Positions 36,427 through 45,471 are shown, numbered from the stretch's first letter. The stretch is DNA of 64,000 nt from Cupriavidus pinatubonensis (GCF_019602855.1 NZ_CP080766.1:1674001-1738000), one strand, 5' to 3'. Numbers and translations: made by a program. The notes: generated from the letters alone by a model not told the origin.

Positions 36427-37365
36427 TCAGGCTTGCACCGCCTCCCGCTTTCGCGCGGCCGGACGTCTGGTCTCCGGCACGCCCAGTGTCTGTTCCAGCA
36501 CGTCGAGGAAGACGCGCACGCTGGCTGGCATCAGCTTTCGCGCCGGCATCAGCACATAGACCTTGAGCGGCGACGACGAGTAGGCCGGCAGCACGCGTAC
36601 AAGCTGCCCTTGCTGGATTTGGTCCTGCACGAAGCGCGGCGACAGCCGGGCGACACCCAGGCCGTCGATGGCGGCCTTCAGGCGCAGTTCGGCGTTATGC
36701 GTGCAGATGCGGGGCTCGACATCCAGCCGCGCCGTTTCGATGTCGTCGCGCAGGAATTCCCAGAAGTGATCGTCGGCGTTGCCGAGCGTGGGCCAGCCGG
36801 CCAGGTCCTGCGGGGTACGCGGCAGGCCGCGGTCGCGGATCAGCGCAGGCGCCGCATAGAAGCCGCGCTCGATCAGCACGACGCGCTTGCTCGCGAACGA
36901 TGTGTCCTGAAGCCGCGTGTTCGTCATGACGAAAGCTAGGTCATAGCCATGGCGGATCAGGTCGGGCTGGTCCCAGCTGACATCCACGTGCACGCGCAGG
37001 CGCGGATGCAGGCGCATCAGGCGGCTGAGCCCGTCGGACAGGTGCTGCGAACCGACTTCATAGGGGGTGGAGATACGCAGCACACCGCTGACCTCGTCGC
37101 TGACGGAGGCGGCCTCGGCGTTGATCTCGTGCAGTTCGGCGAACAGCGGCGCCACGCGGTCGTAGAGCCGCTGGCCGCGCTCGGTCACGCGCACGCGCCG
37201 CGTGGTGCGTTCAAACAGACGCACCCCAAGCTGGCTCTCCAGCCGGGCCACCGCCGCGCTGGCCGAGGACTTTGGCACCTCAGCCAGCTCGGCGCCCTGG
37301 GTAAAGCCGCCGCCTTCCACCACGCGGCAGAAAATTTCCCAGTCCTTCCATTCGATCGTTTTCAT
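36427..37365 (-). CDS. LysR family transcriptional regulator
   Basis: This 312-residue regulator of the CrgA-like group has an N-terminal HTH (WEIFCRVVEGGGFTQGAELAEVPKSSASAAVARLE) and an effector domain starting around residue 92 (GVLRISTPYEVG). Conserved family features such as LFERTTRRVRVTERG and HPRLRVHVDVS are clear. The C-terminal tail is basic. It is flanked by genes on the same strand with no divergent partner within 190 bases, so its target cannot be inferred from position. Confidence 0.9.
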   Translation of the reverse strand: MKTIEWKDWEIFCRVVEGGGFTQGAELAEVPKSSASAAVARLESQLGVRLFERTTRRVRVTERGQRLYDRVAPLFAELHEINAEAASVSDEVSGVLRISTPYEVGSQHLSDGLSRLMRLHPRLRVHVDVSWDQPDLIRHGYDLAFVMTNTRLQDTSFASKRVVLIERGFYAAPALIRDRGLPRTPQDLAGWPTLGNADDHFWEFLRDDIETARLDVEPRICTHNAELRLKAAIDGLGVARLSPRFVQDQIQQGQLVRVLPAYSSSPLKVYVLMPARKLMPASVRVFLDVLEQTLGVPETRRPAARKREAVQA

Positions 37366-37555
37366 GCAGTGCCCCGGCGTCAGTGGCGCGCTCGCGGATG
37401 GGTCCGGGAGCGGGTGCGCTTGCGGCTGGATTGTCCCACAGTGTGGACAATGGTGCTGGGGCCGATGTGCGGCGCAACCGGTGCTGCCGGATTTAGTTCC
37501 AATATTGCTGGGCAGCAGGCACGTCGGTGGCGGACGCCGGAGCCCGAACCAACGC

Positions 37556-38062
37556 TCAGTAGGGCTGGTCGCCAGGGCGGATATCGAAATTCAGGGTCTC
37601 GGCGATATCCAACATTTCCTCGTCATCCTCGCTGCGCGTGATCCAGCCGCCGTAGGCATCGCCGCCGGTATCCCAGTTCCACAGCGTGTAGCCGGCCACG
37701 CGCAGCTGCCGGTGGGCCAGTTCCATCAGTTCTGGCACGCTGGTGCTCTCCAGGAAGTTCTCGTCCTCGGGGTCCTCGCTGCCCCAGTCGATCTCAAGGT
37801 CCAGCCGCTCGCACAGCTGGTTCATGCAGCCGATGAAGGACTGGCAGTCCTTCCAGTCCACGTAGAAGCCCGACTGCCAGTCGATGACCTCGCGGATCAC
37901 CCACAGCAGTTCCTGGCCCTCGGTGTCGTCTTCCTCCGCGTCGAGCAGCGCGTCTTCGAACAGCGCGCGTTGCGCATCGGTCTGCGCGGTGTCGCCAAGG
38001 TTGATCAGCGCAAAGAAGCGCTGGATGGCGTCCTGGATGTGGTCGTCCAATGGTGTGACCAT
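37556..38062 (-). CDS. Acidic protein, DUF6630-like
   Basis: This soluble 168-residue protein is strongly acidic (EDALLDAEEDDTEGQELLW, DWGSEDPEDENF). It has no signal or membrane segment. The central IDWQSGFYVDWKDCQSF and the end LWNWDTGGDAYGGWI resemble the DUF6630 family; I hold that name loosely. Function unknown. GGAG eight bases before the ATG supports the start; a 15-base direct repeat lies just upstream. It is 55 bases downstream of the ArsR gene, so the two may be cotranscribed. Confidence 0.75.
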   Translation of the reverse strand: MVTPLDDHIQDAIQRFFALINLGDTAQTDAQRALFEDALLDAEEDDTEGQELLWVIREVIDWQSGFYVDWKDCQSFIGCMNQLCERLDLEIDWGSEDPEDENFLESTSVPELMELAHRQLRVAGYTLWNWDTGGDAYGGWITRSEDDEEMLDIAETLNFDIRPGDQPY

Positions 38063-38074
38063 GTTCGTTCTCCT

Positions 38075-38104
38075 TATTGGGTATGTCTGTATTGGGTATG
38101 TCTG
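38075..38104. repeat. Two exact copies of a 15-bp direct repeat
   Basis: TATTGGGTATGTCTG occurs twice head to tail between the ArsR and DUF6630-like genes. It may be simple slippage. Confidence 0.6.
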
Positions 38105-38117
38105 TGTTGCGGGGCCT

Positions 38118-38807
38118 TCAGGCCGCGATGCCGCCGATTTCTCGCTGGCCGAGCGGCGTCACCCGCAGCGCGCGCGACGCGGGCGTCGCCTCGATCCAGC
38201 CGCGTTCAAGCAGGTTGCCGAGCAGCGCGGCACCGAGTGCGCCGCCGAGATGCGGCTTGCGCTCGCTCCAGTCGGGGCAGGTGCACGCGAACTGGCGCCG
38301 CTTGCGGCGCGCGGCCTCGACGTTGACGCCAAGCCGCGACATGGCTTGCGCGCCGTCGCCGCTGAGGTCCACGGCATTGCCGTTCACGAGCAGCCAGCCG
38401 GCGCGCGTCATGCGCTCGAACAGGCCAACGGCGAGTTCGCCAGCCAGATGATCGTAGCAAGTGCGTGCCTGCCGCAACGCAGGCGGCGCCGCGCGCGACA
38501 CCGGCACATCACGCAGCCGCGGCGGCCGGCTCGCGAGCGAGGCGGAAGCCAGCGCTTCAATCGCCACGCCGATCTCGGGCGCCGCCAGCCGATAGTAGCG
38601 ATTGCGCCCGCGCGTCTCCACGGCGAGCAGCCCGCCTTCACTGAGCCGCGTCAGATGTCCGCTCGCGGATGAGGCGGACAGGCCAGCGATCAGCGCCAGT
38701 TCCCCGGCGGGGCGGGCGCTGCCGTCCATCAGCGCCCATAGCATGGCCGCACGGCCGGGATCTGCCAGCAGGCCGGCGAGCTGGCTGATGCCTGGAGTGT
38801 ATTCCAT
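38118..38807 (-). CDS. ArsR family HTH regulator with C-terminal domain
   Basis: This 229-residue protein starts with a winged HTH (MEYTPGISQLAGLLADPGRAAMLWAL, GELALIAGLSASSASGHLTRL, ETRGRNRYYRLA) and continues with an extension of about 120 residues rich in Arg/Ala that contains CTCPDWSERKPHLGGALGAALL. This long form is common in beta-proteobacteria; the CxCxDW segment may bind metal or thiols. The start codon lies inside a 14-bp inverted repeat, which suggests autoregulation. Confidence 0.88.
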   Translation of the reverse strand: MEYTPGISQLAGLLADPGRAAMLWALMDGSARPAGELALIAGLSASSASGHLTRLSEGGLLAVETRGRNRYYRLAAPEIGVAIEALASASLASRPPRLRDVPVSRAAPPALRQARTCYDHLAGELAVGLFERMTRAGWLLVNGNAVDLSGDGAQAMSRLGVNVEAARRKRRQFACTCPDWSERKPHLGGALGAALLGNLLERGWIEATPASRALRVTPLGQREIGGIAA

Positions 38808-38834
38808 GATTCATAGGGGGATGAATGATGGAAT
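38801..38834. promoter_or_regulatory. Inverted repeat over the ArsR start codon
   Basis: ATTCCATGATTCAT and ATGAATGATGGAAT form 14-base arms (one mismatch) around a 6-base spacer. The left arm contains the arsR start codon, so a dimer bound here would block its own expression. Confidence 0.6.
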
Positions 38835-38868
38835 GGAGTATAGAGGGATTTGCAGTCGGCGTGATCTC

Positions 38869-38935
38869 GGACATTAATGTCCTGCTTGCACATCAAAACC
38901 CTGTTCTGGACATCAAAGCGCCTTTCTGAACATCA
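38869..38935. repeat. Palindrome followed by a 20-bp-spaced direct-repeat array
   Basis: GGACATTAATGTCC is a perfect 14-bp palindrome. It is followed by CACATCAA, GGACATCAA and GAACATCAG, each one 20 bases from the next with TTCTG before the last two. Several DNA-binding sites for one factor, or a relict end of an IS21-type element (these carry repeated sites at their ends), would both explain it. Confidence 0.5.
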
Positions 38936-39022
38936 GTGAGCTTTTAAATGTATGGACGCCCCGGAGTCACGCGCGCGTTGCTCCCGTCGATGACGGTTCC
39001 GGTGCTGTTTTCGCACTGAAGC

Positions 39023-40327
39023 TCAAGGCACCGATGAGGATCCCACGTTGTGCGGCGTGGGAAGGGGTTCGAGCGCGTCGGTTTCATCCAGGTGGAACAG
39101 CGCGTCGAACTGGCCGGCGATGGATGCATCGAAATAGTGGCTGGCCCGTTCTGACTGCGGCAGGTAAAGCACGCCAATCGCCCGCTCGAGCATGGCCTCG
39201 GACAGCGTCCGGCTTGCGCCGGCGCCCAGCGCAAGAAAGAAGCGGTCCAGTCCGGTGGCGTGAAACAGTGACTCCCAACTGCCGGGCAGTGCCGGGACAA
39301 TGCGCTTTCGCTCGGGATCGCCATCCCACTCGGATGCCGCGCACACATAACCTGTATAAGTAGTAAAGCCAACCAGCAGCGCGCGCGTCCCGGCCAGCTT
39401 GCGAACCAGTTGGCCGAGAGTCCACTCCCCGCGCAAGCGGGACTCCGTCGCGCTGGCATCGCCGACGTGTGAATTGTGTGCCCAGACCACGGCACGGCCG
39501 CTTCCGCCGCGCCGCTGCCTGTACTCGGCCAGCGAGTTCAGCGTCTGCGCCATATGGGCGTCGCGCAGATTCCAGGTGTTGACGCGACGCCCGAACATCT
39601 CGCGGTAGTAGGCCTCGGCATTCACCACTACCAAGGCGTTCTGCTCCGCAAAATAGTGCGAGTCCATAGCAGCGAGGCCATTGCGAGAGATGTAGGCGGC
39701 TTCATCGCAGCGCAACTGAAGTAATTGCCGGATGGCGCCCTCCGTGGCCGGCATGCGCGCCCCGGTCGCAGCCTGGTAACCATAGGCGGCGGGGTCTCGC
39801 ACATGATCAAGCGCGGCATAATGCTGCCGGGCCGACTCCGCCTGCATGGGGTCGATGGGAGCGAGATACCGGATCACGGCCTCTGCGGAGCGATACAGGC
39901 TGTAAAGATCAAGGCCGTACACGCCCGTACGCCGCTCCGCAGGCAGGCCGGCGTTGTGTTCGCGCAGCCATTCGATGAATGACAGGAACTCCTGGTTCCG
40001 CCACATCCAGGATGGGAACCTCTGGAAGTCGGCAACAGCCATTACGCTGTCATCGTGGCCTTCACCATGCACATAGCGATTGACCCGCCACGCGTCCGGC
40101 CAGTCGCCTTCGATGGCAACGGCATCGAACCCTTCATCCGCTATCAGCGCCTGCGTGATCTGTGCACGCATTCGGTAGAAGTCGGCGGTGCCGTGAGTGG
40201 CCTCACCGAGCAGAACGAACTGCTTCTCGTGCGCCAGCTCAAGTAGCCGCGCATAATCGGACGAGGTGCCGTCCAGTCGATGAGCGGCTTCCCGTACTGC
40301 CAAAAAGGGTGTGAGCGCAGAAGACAT
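39023..40327 (-). CDS. Erythromycin esterase family protein
   Basis: This 434-residue protein of the EreA/EreB-like superfamily carries the active-site block LLGEATHG (39-46, Glu42 and His45), FDAVAIEGDWPDAW, YGLDLYSL, and AVVWAHNSHVGD with the second His pair. Distant members of the family occur in stress islands with no macrolide role, often beside phosphoribosyltransferase or hydrolase genes. Here it starts 23 bases after ftsH and should be cotranscribed with it, so a stress role is more likely than antibiotic resistance. Substrate unknown. Confidence 0.88.
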   Translation of the reverse strand: MSSALTPFLAVREAAHRLDGTSSDYARLLELAHEKQFVLLGEATHGTADFYRMRAQITQALIADEGFDAVAIEGDWPDAWRVNRYVHGEGHDDSVMAVADFQRFPSWMWRNQEFLSFIEWLREHNAGLPAERRTGVYGLDLYSLYRSAEAVIRYLAPIDPMQAESARQHYAALDHVRDPAAYGYQAATGARMPATEGAIRQLLQLRCDEAAYISRNGLAAMDSHYFAEQNALVVVNAEAYYREMFGRRVNTWNLRDAHMAQTLNSLAEYRQRRGGSGRAVVWAHNSHVGDASATESRLRGEWTLGQLVRKLAGTRALLVGFTTYTGYVCAASEWDGDPERKRIVPALPGSWESLFHATGLDRFFLALGAGASRTLSEAMLERAIGVLYLPQSERASHYFDASIAGQFDALFHLDETDALEPLPTPHNVGSSSVP

Positions 40328-40350
40328 AGGGTTCCATACAGGGCTTGCTG

Positions 40351-42234
40351 TCAGGCGGCCTCGGCGCGCGATTCGTGCGCGGGCATGCGCTTGAGCAGCG
40401 TATCCAGCGTTGGTCGATCGACGACCTCCTTGTCGAGCAGCAACTGCGCCAGAGCGTCAAGCACCGGGCGCCGGGCGAAGAGGGTCTTGCGGGTCCGCTC
40501 GGCGGCCTCGGCCAGAATCAGGCGAACTTCTTCGTCGATGGTTTGCGCAGTGCGCTCGCTGTAGTCCCGGTCAGGCCGGGGCAGCGCGGGGCCCATCGGC
40601 AGCAGGCTGTTGCCGGTGCGTTCATAGCATGGCAGCCCAAGCGAGCTGCTCATTCCGTATTGCGTCACCATCTGGCGGGCCATGTCGGTGGCACGCTCCA
40701 GGTCGTTCTGAGCGCCGGTGGAGACGTCGTCGAAGACAATCTGTTCGGCCATGCGTCCGCCCAGCAACACATCGAGCCTGTCGAGCAATTCGCTGCGCCG
40801 GAGCAGATAGCGGTCCTCCGCCGGTGTCTGCTGTGTATAGCCGAGCGCGCCTACACCACGCGGGATGATGGAGATGCGCGATACCCGGTCGGCATGCGCG
40901 CGGCTTTCCGCGACCAGTGCGTGGCCTGCCTCGTGGTAGGCAATGGTCTGCTTCTCCAGCGCGATCATGACGCGATTGCGCTTTTCGAGGCCGCCGATGA
41001 TGCGGTCGAGCGCCTCGTCGAAATCGGCCATGTCGACGGCAGCCTTGTTCTTGCGCGCGGCAAGCAGGGCCGCCTCGTTGACCAGGTTTGCGAGATCAGC
41101 ACCGGCGAAACCGGGGGTGCGTGCGGCGAGGTCATGCAGGGCGACTTCAGGGGCGAGCGTGACATTGCGAACATGGACGAGCAGGATCTGCTCGCGTCCG
41201 GCAAGGTCGGGGCGGTCAAGTACGATGTGGCGGTCGAACCGGCCCGGCCGCAGGAGCGCTGCGTCGAGGATCTCCGGCCGGTTGGTGGCGGCCATGATGA
41301 TGACCCCTTTGTTGGTGTCGAAGCCGTCCATTTGCACGAGCAACTGATTGAGCGTCTGTTCTCGCTCGTCCTGGCCGCCTGCGACGTTGAGGGTGCGGGT
41401 CTTGCCCAGCGCATCCAGCTCGTCGATGAAGATGATGCAGGGTGCCTTCTGTTCGGCCTGGGCAAACAGGTCTCTGACACGCGCGGCGCCAACACCCACG
41501 AACAGCTCGACAAACTCGGATCCGCTCATGCTGAAGAACGGCACGCCAGCTTCGCCTGCAACCGCGCGCGCCAGTAGCGTCTTTCCGGTGCCGGGGGCAC
41601 CGAGGAGCAGCACCCCTTTGGGTATCTTGCCGCCCAGTCGCCGATAGCGTTGGGGTTCCTTGAGGAAGTCGACCACTTCCATCAACTCGGCCTTGGCTTC
41701 GTCAATGCCGGCGACGTCAGCGAACGTGACGCCGGTCTGCTGCTGCAGATAGATCTTTGCCTTGCTCTTGCCAATTTCGAGCAAGCCGTCCCTGCCTCCG
41801 CCCATGCGCTTGATCACCAATGTCCAGATTCCCAGGAAGACGAGCGCCGGTACGATCCATGAAAGGACCGCGCCAATCCACTTGTTGTCGGCTTCACCGG
41901 CGTACCGCACATGTGCGGCGTCCAGATCGGACAGGAGGTTGGGGTCATTGATGCGTACGGTAGTGAACACATGCTCGGCTCGTCCTGACTTCTGCAGTGC
42001 CGCGGCCTGGTCGCGGGGCACAATGGCTTCCAGCCCGGCTGTGACGACCGTGCCACTGATTTCGGTTTCGCCAACGCTCGCGGTGCGGACCTTGTCGGCT
42101 TTGAGCAGCGCCTTGAAGTCGCTGTACGCCAGTGTCTGGATACTGGCCGCACCGATGTAGAACTGCAGAATCAGTATCGCTACGGTTGTGAGAATGAGGT
42201 ACCAAAGCGAGAACTCGGTTTGCTGACGTTCCAT
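40351..42234 (-). CDS. ftsH: FtsH-type ATP-dependent zinc metalloprotease (accessory copy)
   Basis: This is a membrane AAA protease of 627 residues. TM1 is at about 11-27, a periplasmic domain at 30-118, TM2 at about 121-141, Walker A GAPGTGKT (212-219), Walker B IIFIDELD (267-274), second-region-of-homology [20 protein letters not shown] (316-335) and the zinc motif HEAGH (434-438). All catalytic parts are intact. The substitution-rich periplasmic domain and the neighbours show it is an accessory copy rather than the housekeeping gene, which normally sits beside folP/rlmE. It leads a two-gene operon with the erythromycin-esterase-like gene, and an FNR/ANR-type box lies 73 bases upstream. Confidence 0.92.
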   Translation of the reverse strand: MERQQTEFSLWYLILTTVAILILQFYIGAASIQTLAYSDFKALLKADKVRTASVGETEISGTVVTAGLEAIVPRDQAAALQKSGRAEHVFTTVRINDPNLLSDLDAAHVRYAGEADNKWIGAVLSWIVPALVFLGIWTLVIKRMGGGRDGLLEIGKSKAKIYLQQQTGVTFADVAGIDEAKAELMEVVDFLKEPQRYRRLGGKIPKGVLLLGAPGTGKTLLARAVAGEAGVPFFSMSGSEFVELFVGVGAARVRDLFAQAEQKAPCIIFIDELDALGKTRTLNVAGGQDEREQTLNQLLVQMDGFDTNKGVIIMAATNRPEILDAALLRPGRFDRHIVLDRPDLAGREQILLVHVRNVTLAPEVALHDLAARTPGFAGADLANLVNEAALLAARKNKAAVDMADFDEALDRIIGGLEKRNRVMIALEKQTIAYHEAGHALVAESRAHADRVSRISIIPRGVGALGYTQQTPAEDRYLLRRSELLDRLDVLLGGRMAEQIVFDDVSTGAQNDLERATDMARQMVTQYGMSSSLGLPCYERTGNSLLPMGPALPRPDRDYSERTAQTIDEEVRLILAEAAERTRKTLFARRPVLDALAQLLLDKEVVDRPTLDTLLKRMPAHESRAEAA

Positions 42235-42306
42235 GGTCGATTGACGGCGGGCTTGCCTCGGCAGGTTGCTGCTTGGTCAAACATAGTGCCGGCTACCGAG
42301 CCAAGG

Positions 42307-42320
42307 TTGATCGGCATCAA
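42307..42320 (-). promoter_or_regulatory. Perfect FNR/ANR-type box upstream of ftsH
   Basis: TTGAT-CGGC-ATCAA matches the FNR/ANR half-sites at all ten positions. It is centred about 80 bases before the ftsH start, which would give the usual -41.5 position with a 5' leader of about 40 bases. Confidence 0.7.
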
Positions 42321-42438
42321 CGGTTGTGAAGAGATCGCTCATCAAAGGGTCCGTCGGACCATCGGGGCTGAGGTGAAGACTGAATCTCATGTCAATCCCG
42401 GAACAGCGGCGACCCATGCAAGCCAGCGGGAAATGCCG

Positions 42439-42639
42439 GCAGGTTTCGACCCCGCGAGTCCGCGCAAGCCGGGGTCCTTTGGCCTGGTGGGCATGCGAGA
42501 GCGCGCTTACCTGCTCGGCGGCACATACGCAGTGGAAAGCGGACCAGAGAAGGGTACAGAGATCGTGATTCGTCTGCGACTGCCTGGCAGACCCGTGCTG
42601 GCAGAGGGTGATCCCGTTACGGAGTTGGGAGTTCCTTGA
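42439..42639 (+). pseudogene. C-terminal remnant of a NarL-type sensor histidine kinase
   Basis: The frame encodes AGFDPASPRKPGSFGLVGM, then RERAYLLGGTYAVESGPEKG and TEIVIRLRLP. This is the G-box end of a HisKA_3/HATPase kinase, where G-F-G-L-x-G-M-R-E-R and GGT-x-x-V-x-S-x-P-x-x-G-T are hallmarks. The N box, dimerisation helix and sensor are missing. Kinases of this type next to ftsH, groEL and BCAM0308 genes would fit a hypoxia-stress locus, so this is probably what is left of its regulator. Confidence 0.6.
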
Positions 42640-42818
42640 CGCTTGTCAACTCGGCCTGCACGCGGATGCCTAAATTTGCCGTGAGCGAACGGCGCAATGA
42701 GCAGGAGCGCGAGCGCACCGGCCATACCCAATTGGCGCTTCATGTCTGAACCATTACAGGAACGGCGGACCTCGCCGCCGCAAATTCAACATCGTCTTCT
42801 GCATCCGGGGCAAGCTGG

Positions 42819-44453
42819 TCAGAATTCTTCGCCGAACATGCGGGCTCCCGCGGCCGCGTTCTCCGCGGAGCCGTGGGGGATGCGCTCGATCGCAATCATG
42901 CAGTCGGTCGTGAGCAGCAATGAAGCGATGGAGACGGCATTCTGCAGCGCGGTGCGTACGACCTTGACCGGGTCGATCACGCCGAGTTCGAGCATGTCGC
43001 CAAAGCGCTCGCCCCCGGCATCGTAGCCGATGGTTCCCGACGCCTCGCATACCCGGTGAACGACCGCATCGGCGTCGGCGCCGGCATTCGCGACGATCTG
43101 CCGCATTGGCGCCGCCAGCGCTGCGTGGACGATGCGTGCACCGGCAGCCTGTTCCGCATTTGGCGCTTGCCAGTCCTGCAGCACGGTACGGGCACGCAGC
43201 AGCGCCACGCCTCCACCTGCGACGATGCCCTCGTCCACTGCGGCGCGCGTAGCATGCAATGCGTCCTGGAACCGGTTCTTGCGTTCATGCAATGCGCTCT
43301 CGGTAGCCGCGCCGACCTTGATGACGGCGACGCCGCCCGTCAGCCGGGCGATGCGACGCTGCAATCCTTCGCGGTCGTAGTCCGAGCGTGCGTCGGGCAC
43401 CCGGCTGCGCAGTACGGCGATGCGCGCGGCTACGCGGGATGCATCGGCGCCGGAGCCCACCAGCGTCGTCGCGTCCTTGTTGATTTCCACGCGCCGTGCC
43501 TCGCCCAGTTGTTCCAGTCCGACATGCTCAAGGGATGTGCCCGTTTGCGGCGACACCACCGTCGCGCCGGTCAGCGCAGCGAGATCCCCAAGTTGCTCGG
43601 TGCGAGAGTCGCCAAAGCCAGGGGACTTTACCGCGCAGCTCTTCAGTGCGCCGCGCAGGTTGTTGACGACCAGCGTCGCCAGCGCTTCGCCTTCCACATC
43701 GTTGGCAATGACCAGCAACGACCGGCCTGCCCGCGTCACAGCTTCCAGGATCGGCAGCAACTGTGCTATCGACGAGATACTTGCGTCACAAAGCAGTACC
43801 AGCGGAGATTCGAGCACGACAGCGCGGCTCTCCGTGGTCGCGAACAGCGGAGACAGGTAGCCGCGGTCGATCAGTGCGCCTTCGGCAATATCCAGCTCGT
43901 CGTCAAGCTTGGAACCGTCTTCGACGCTGATGGCGCCGTCCTTGCCCACGTGTTCCACGGCCTGGGCGACCAGCGTTCCGACAGTGTGGTCGCCGCTGGC
44001 CGAGATGGTCGCAATCTGCCTCATTTCGTCAGTACCGCCGCACGGCTTCGCACTTGCCAGCAAATGCTCCGAGACTAGTTTTCCGGCCGCTTCGATGCCT
44101 CGTTTGAGTTGCATCGGGTCGTGTCCGGCCTCGACGTACTTCACCCCTTCCGCCACGATGGCGTGGGCAAGGGTCGTCGCAGTCGTGGTGCCGTCGCCGG
44201 CGATCTCGCTGGTTCGGACCGCTGCTTCGCAGAGCAGGCGGGCGCCCATATCGGCGAACGGGTCGGGCAGCGAGACGGACTTGGCTACCACCACCCCGGA
44301 GTTGGCGACCAGGGGCACCATGTCGCGGCGTTCTACGATGACATTGCGCCCGCCCGGTCCCAGCGTGACCTTGACGGCCCGCGCGAGCAATTCCACACCA
44401 TGAAGCATCTCGCGTCGCGCGCTCTGGTGGAAGATAAGAGTTTTTTCGGGCAT
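42819..44453 (-). CDS. groEL: Divergent GroEL chaperonin paralogue
   Basis: This 544-residue chaperonin has AGDGTTTAT (85-93, Asp87 intact), a full apical domain and EGIVAGGGVALLRA. It lacks the C-terminal GGM repeats and has no groES beside it. At residue 52 it has Ser (ANSGVVVA) where E. coli GroEL has Asp52; the Asp398 equivalent (QDALHATRAA) is kept. Asp52 helps ATP hydrolysis, so slower cycling is expected. ATG 44453 (MPEKTL) is the start; the upstream extension is not chaperonin-like. It is divergent from the BCAM0308 gene across 489 bases holding ANR-like boxes. Confidence 0.92.
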   Translation of the reverse strand: MPEKTLIFHQSARREMLHGVELLARAVKVTLGPGGRNVIVERRDMVPLVANSGVVVAKSVSLPDPFADMGARLLCEAAVRTSEIAGDGTTTATTLAHAIVAEGVKYVEAGHDPMQLKRGIEAAGKLVSEHLLASAKPCGGTDEMRQIATISASGDHTVGTLVAQAVEHVGKDGAISVEDGSKLDDELDIAEGALIDRGYLSPLFATTESRAVVLESPLVLLCDASISSIAQLLPILEAVTRAGRSLLVIANDVEGEALATLVVNNLRGALKSCAVKSPGFGDSRTEQLGDLAALTGATVVSPQTGTSLEHVGLEQLGEARRVEINKDATTLVGSGADASRVAARIAVLRSRVPDARSDYDREGLQRRIARLTGGVAVIKVGAATESALHERKNRFQDALHATRAAVDEGIVAGGGVALLRARTVLQDWQAPNAEQAAGARIVHAALAAPMRQIVANAGADADAVVHRVCEASGTIGYDAGGERFGDMLELGVIDPVKVVRTALQNAVSIASLLLTTDCMIAIERIPHGSAENAAAGARMFGEEF

Positions 44454-44615
44454 GGCGAATTCCGCATCGTGATCCAGGTTGGCAACGGCTCTACCGTAGG
44501 TGCCGTGGCGACGCGCGCGTTGATGTAACGCAAGGGCGACGATGCGCGATGGCGTCACGCATTGTCGGACCGGCTTCGCGGTTCGGCCCGGACATTGGCC
44601 CCGTCTGTCACCACC

Positions 44616-44629
44616 TTGGAAAGTATCAA
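44616..44629. promoter_or_regulatory. FNR/ANR-like box (8/10)
   Basis: TTGGA-AAGT-ATCAA lies in the groEL/BCAM0308 divergent region, about 160 bases before the groEL start, so it is best placed to act on groEL. Confidence 0.35.
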
Positions 44630-44699
44630 GAGCGTCGTCATGCCCCGGCTGGCCCCTGGCTTTGCTCTCTCAAACATAGGCTAGCCCTGTCGACTGGAA

Positions 44700-44713
44700 T
44701 TGCTCCGTATCAA
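44700..44713. promoter_or_regulatory. FNR/ANR-like box (9/10)
   Basis: TTGCT-CCGT-ATCAA differs from TTGAT-N4-ATCAA at one position and lies mid-way in the divergent region, so it could serve either gene. Confidence 0.5.
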
Positions 44714-44795
44714 CGGATGCAGAAACGCTGCGTCATGGCGTTGCCGAGGCCGGGCGTCCGACCGCCTCTGCTTACCCGGTGCCTGTGCGGTTCCT

Positions 44796-44809
44796 TTGAT
44801 CCAGCTTAA
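44796..44809 (+). promoter_or_regulatory. FNR/ANR-like box (8/10) with possible -10
   Basis: TTGAT-CCAG-CTTAA has a perfect left half-site. A TAGCTT hexamer at 44831-44836 would be the -10 box of a promoter activated from -41.5, leading to the BCAM0308 gene. Confidence 0.4.
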
Positions 44810-44942
44810 GTCGCGGTCTGGCAGGGCGCATAGCTTATCCCTATGTGACCTGCGGTCGCTGCCAACGCGAAGCTTGTGGCGTGTGACGCCGCCTGCTACG
44901 CCCCCGGCCGTCAGGGTGCTGCCCTTCAACGAGGAGCCCAAC

Positions 44943-45446
44943 ATGAAAGTCCGTGCACAGTTCGCGAAGGTCCGACCCGTTCGGTGGAGTCCGTTTCCGG
45001 TCGAGCACATTTCCGACCGCTACAAGCAGCCCGCTGCCGCGCCAATTGTGGCGACCTGTCCCGTCTGCCACGCTGTCTTCATGCGGGGCCACTGGCAATG
45101 GCGCCCGGCGCCCTCCGGCGCGGCACACCTGGTGTGTTCGGCATGCGCGCGCACCGCTGACGGCATTCCGGCGGCGCGGGTGGTGCTTGCAGGCGGCTTT
45201 GAGGGCACCCATCGCACGGAGATCCTCGCTCTTGTCCGCCATAGGGAAGCCGGGTTGCGCGCGCAGCATCCGATGGAACGGCTGATGTCCATCGATTCCG
45301 ACGACCAGGGCACCGTCATTGCGACCACCGGCGTGCACTTGGCGCGCGATGTCGGCAATGCCATCCATCACGCTTACCGCGGCAAGCTTACGATCGACTA
45401 CGACCATGCGGAAACCGAACTGCATGTGAGCTGGCACCGGGATTGA
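44943..45446 (+). CDS. BCAM0308 family zinc-binding protein
   Basis: This 167-residue protein has a zinc ribbon formed by CPVC (39-42) and CSAC (65-68), RGHWQWRPAPSGA between them, and a C-terminal part (GTVIATTGVHLARDVGNAIHHAYRGKL then DYDHAETELHVSWHRD) that matches the BCAM0308 family as I remember it. The B. cenocepacia namesake lies in the low-oxygen-activated (lxa) locus. The C-terminal block recalls an archaeal NMD3/ribosome-contact fold, so an RNA or ribosome role is possible but unproven. GAGGAG precedes the ATG; the gene is divergent from groEL. Confidence 0.85.
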   Translation: MKVRAQFAKVRPVRWSPFPVEHISDRYKQPAAAPIVATCPVCHAVFMRGHWQWRPAPSGAAHLVCSACARTADGIPAARVVLAGGFEGTHRTEILALVRHREAGLRAQHPMERLMSIDSDDQGTVIATTGVHLARDVGNAIHHAYRGKLTIDYDHAETELHVSWHRD

Positions 45447-45471
45447 TCGGAGCACCTGAACGGGGGCGCGA

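Noticed and set aside
38869..38935. A CRISPR array
   Set aside because: Units are only about 8-10 conserved bases at 20-base steps with no spacers of normal length and no cas genes.
39023..40327. Calling the erythromycin-esterase-family gene a macrolide resistance gene
   Set aside because: Operon context with ftsH and the general spread of the family in stress loci make resistance unlikely; only the family is claimed.
40345..41577. 410-residue plus-strand ORF over ftsH
   Set aside because: Antisense to intact AAA and protease motifs.
42507..42743. Minus-strand frame starting like a signal peptide (MKRQLGMAGALALLLIAPFA)
   Set aside because: No ribosome site, and most of the frame is antisense to the kinase remnant; a relic of a small exported protein cannot be excluded.
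43056..44078. 340-residue plus-strand ORF over groEL
   Set aside because: Antisense shadow; the chaperonin motifs are on the minus strand.
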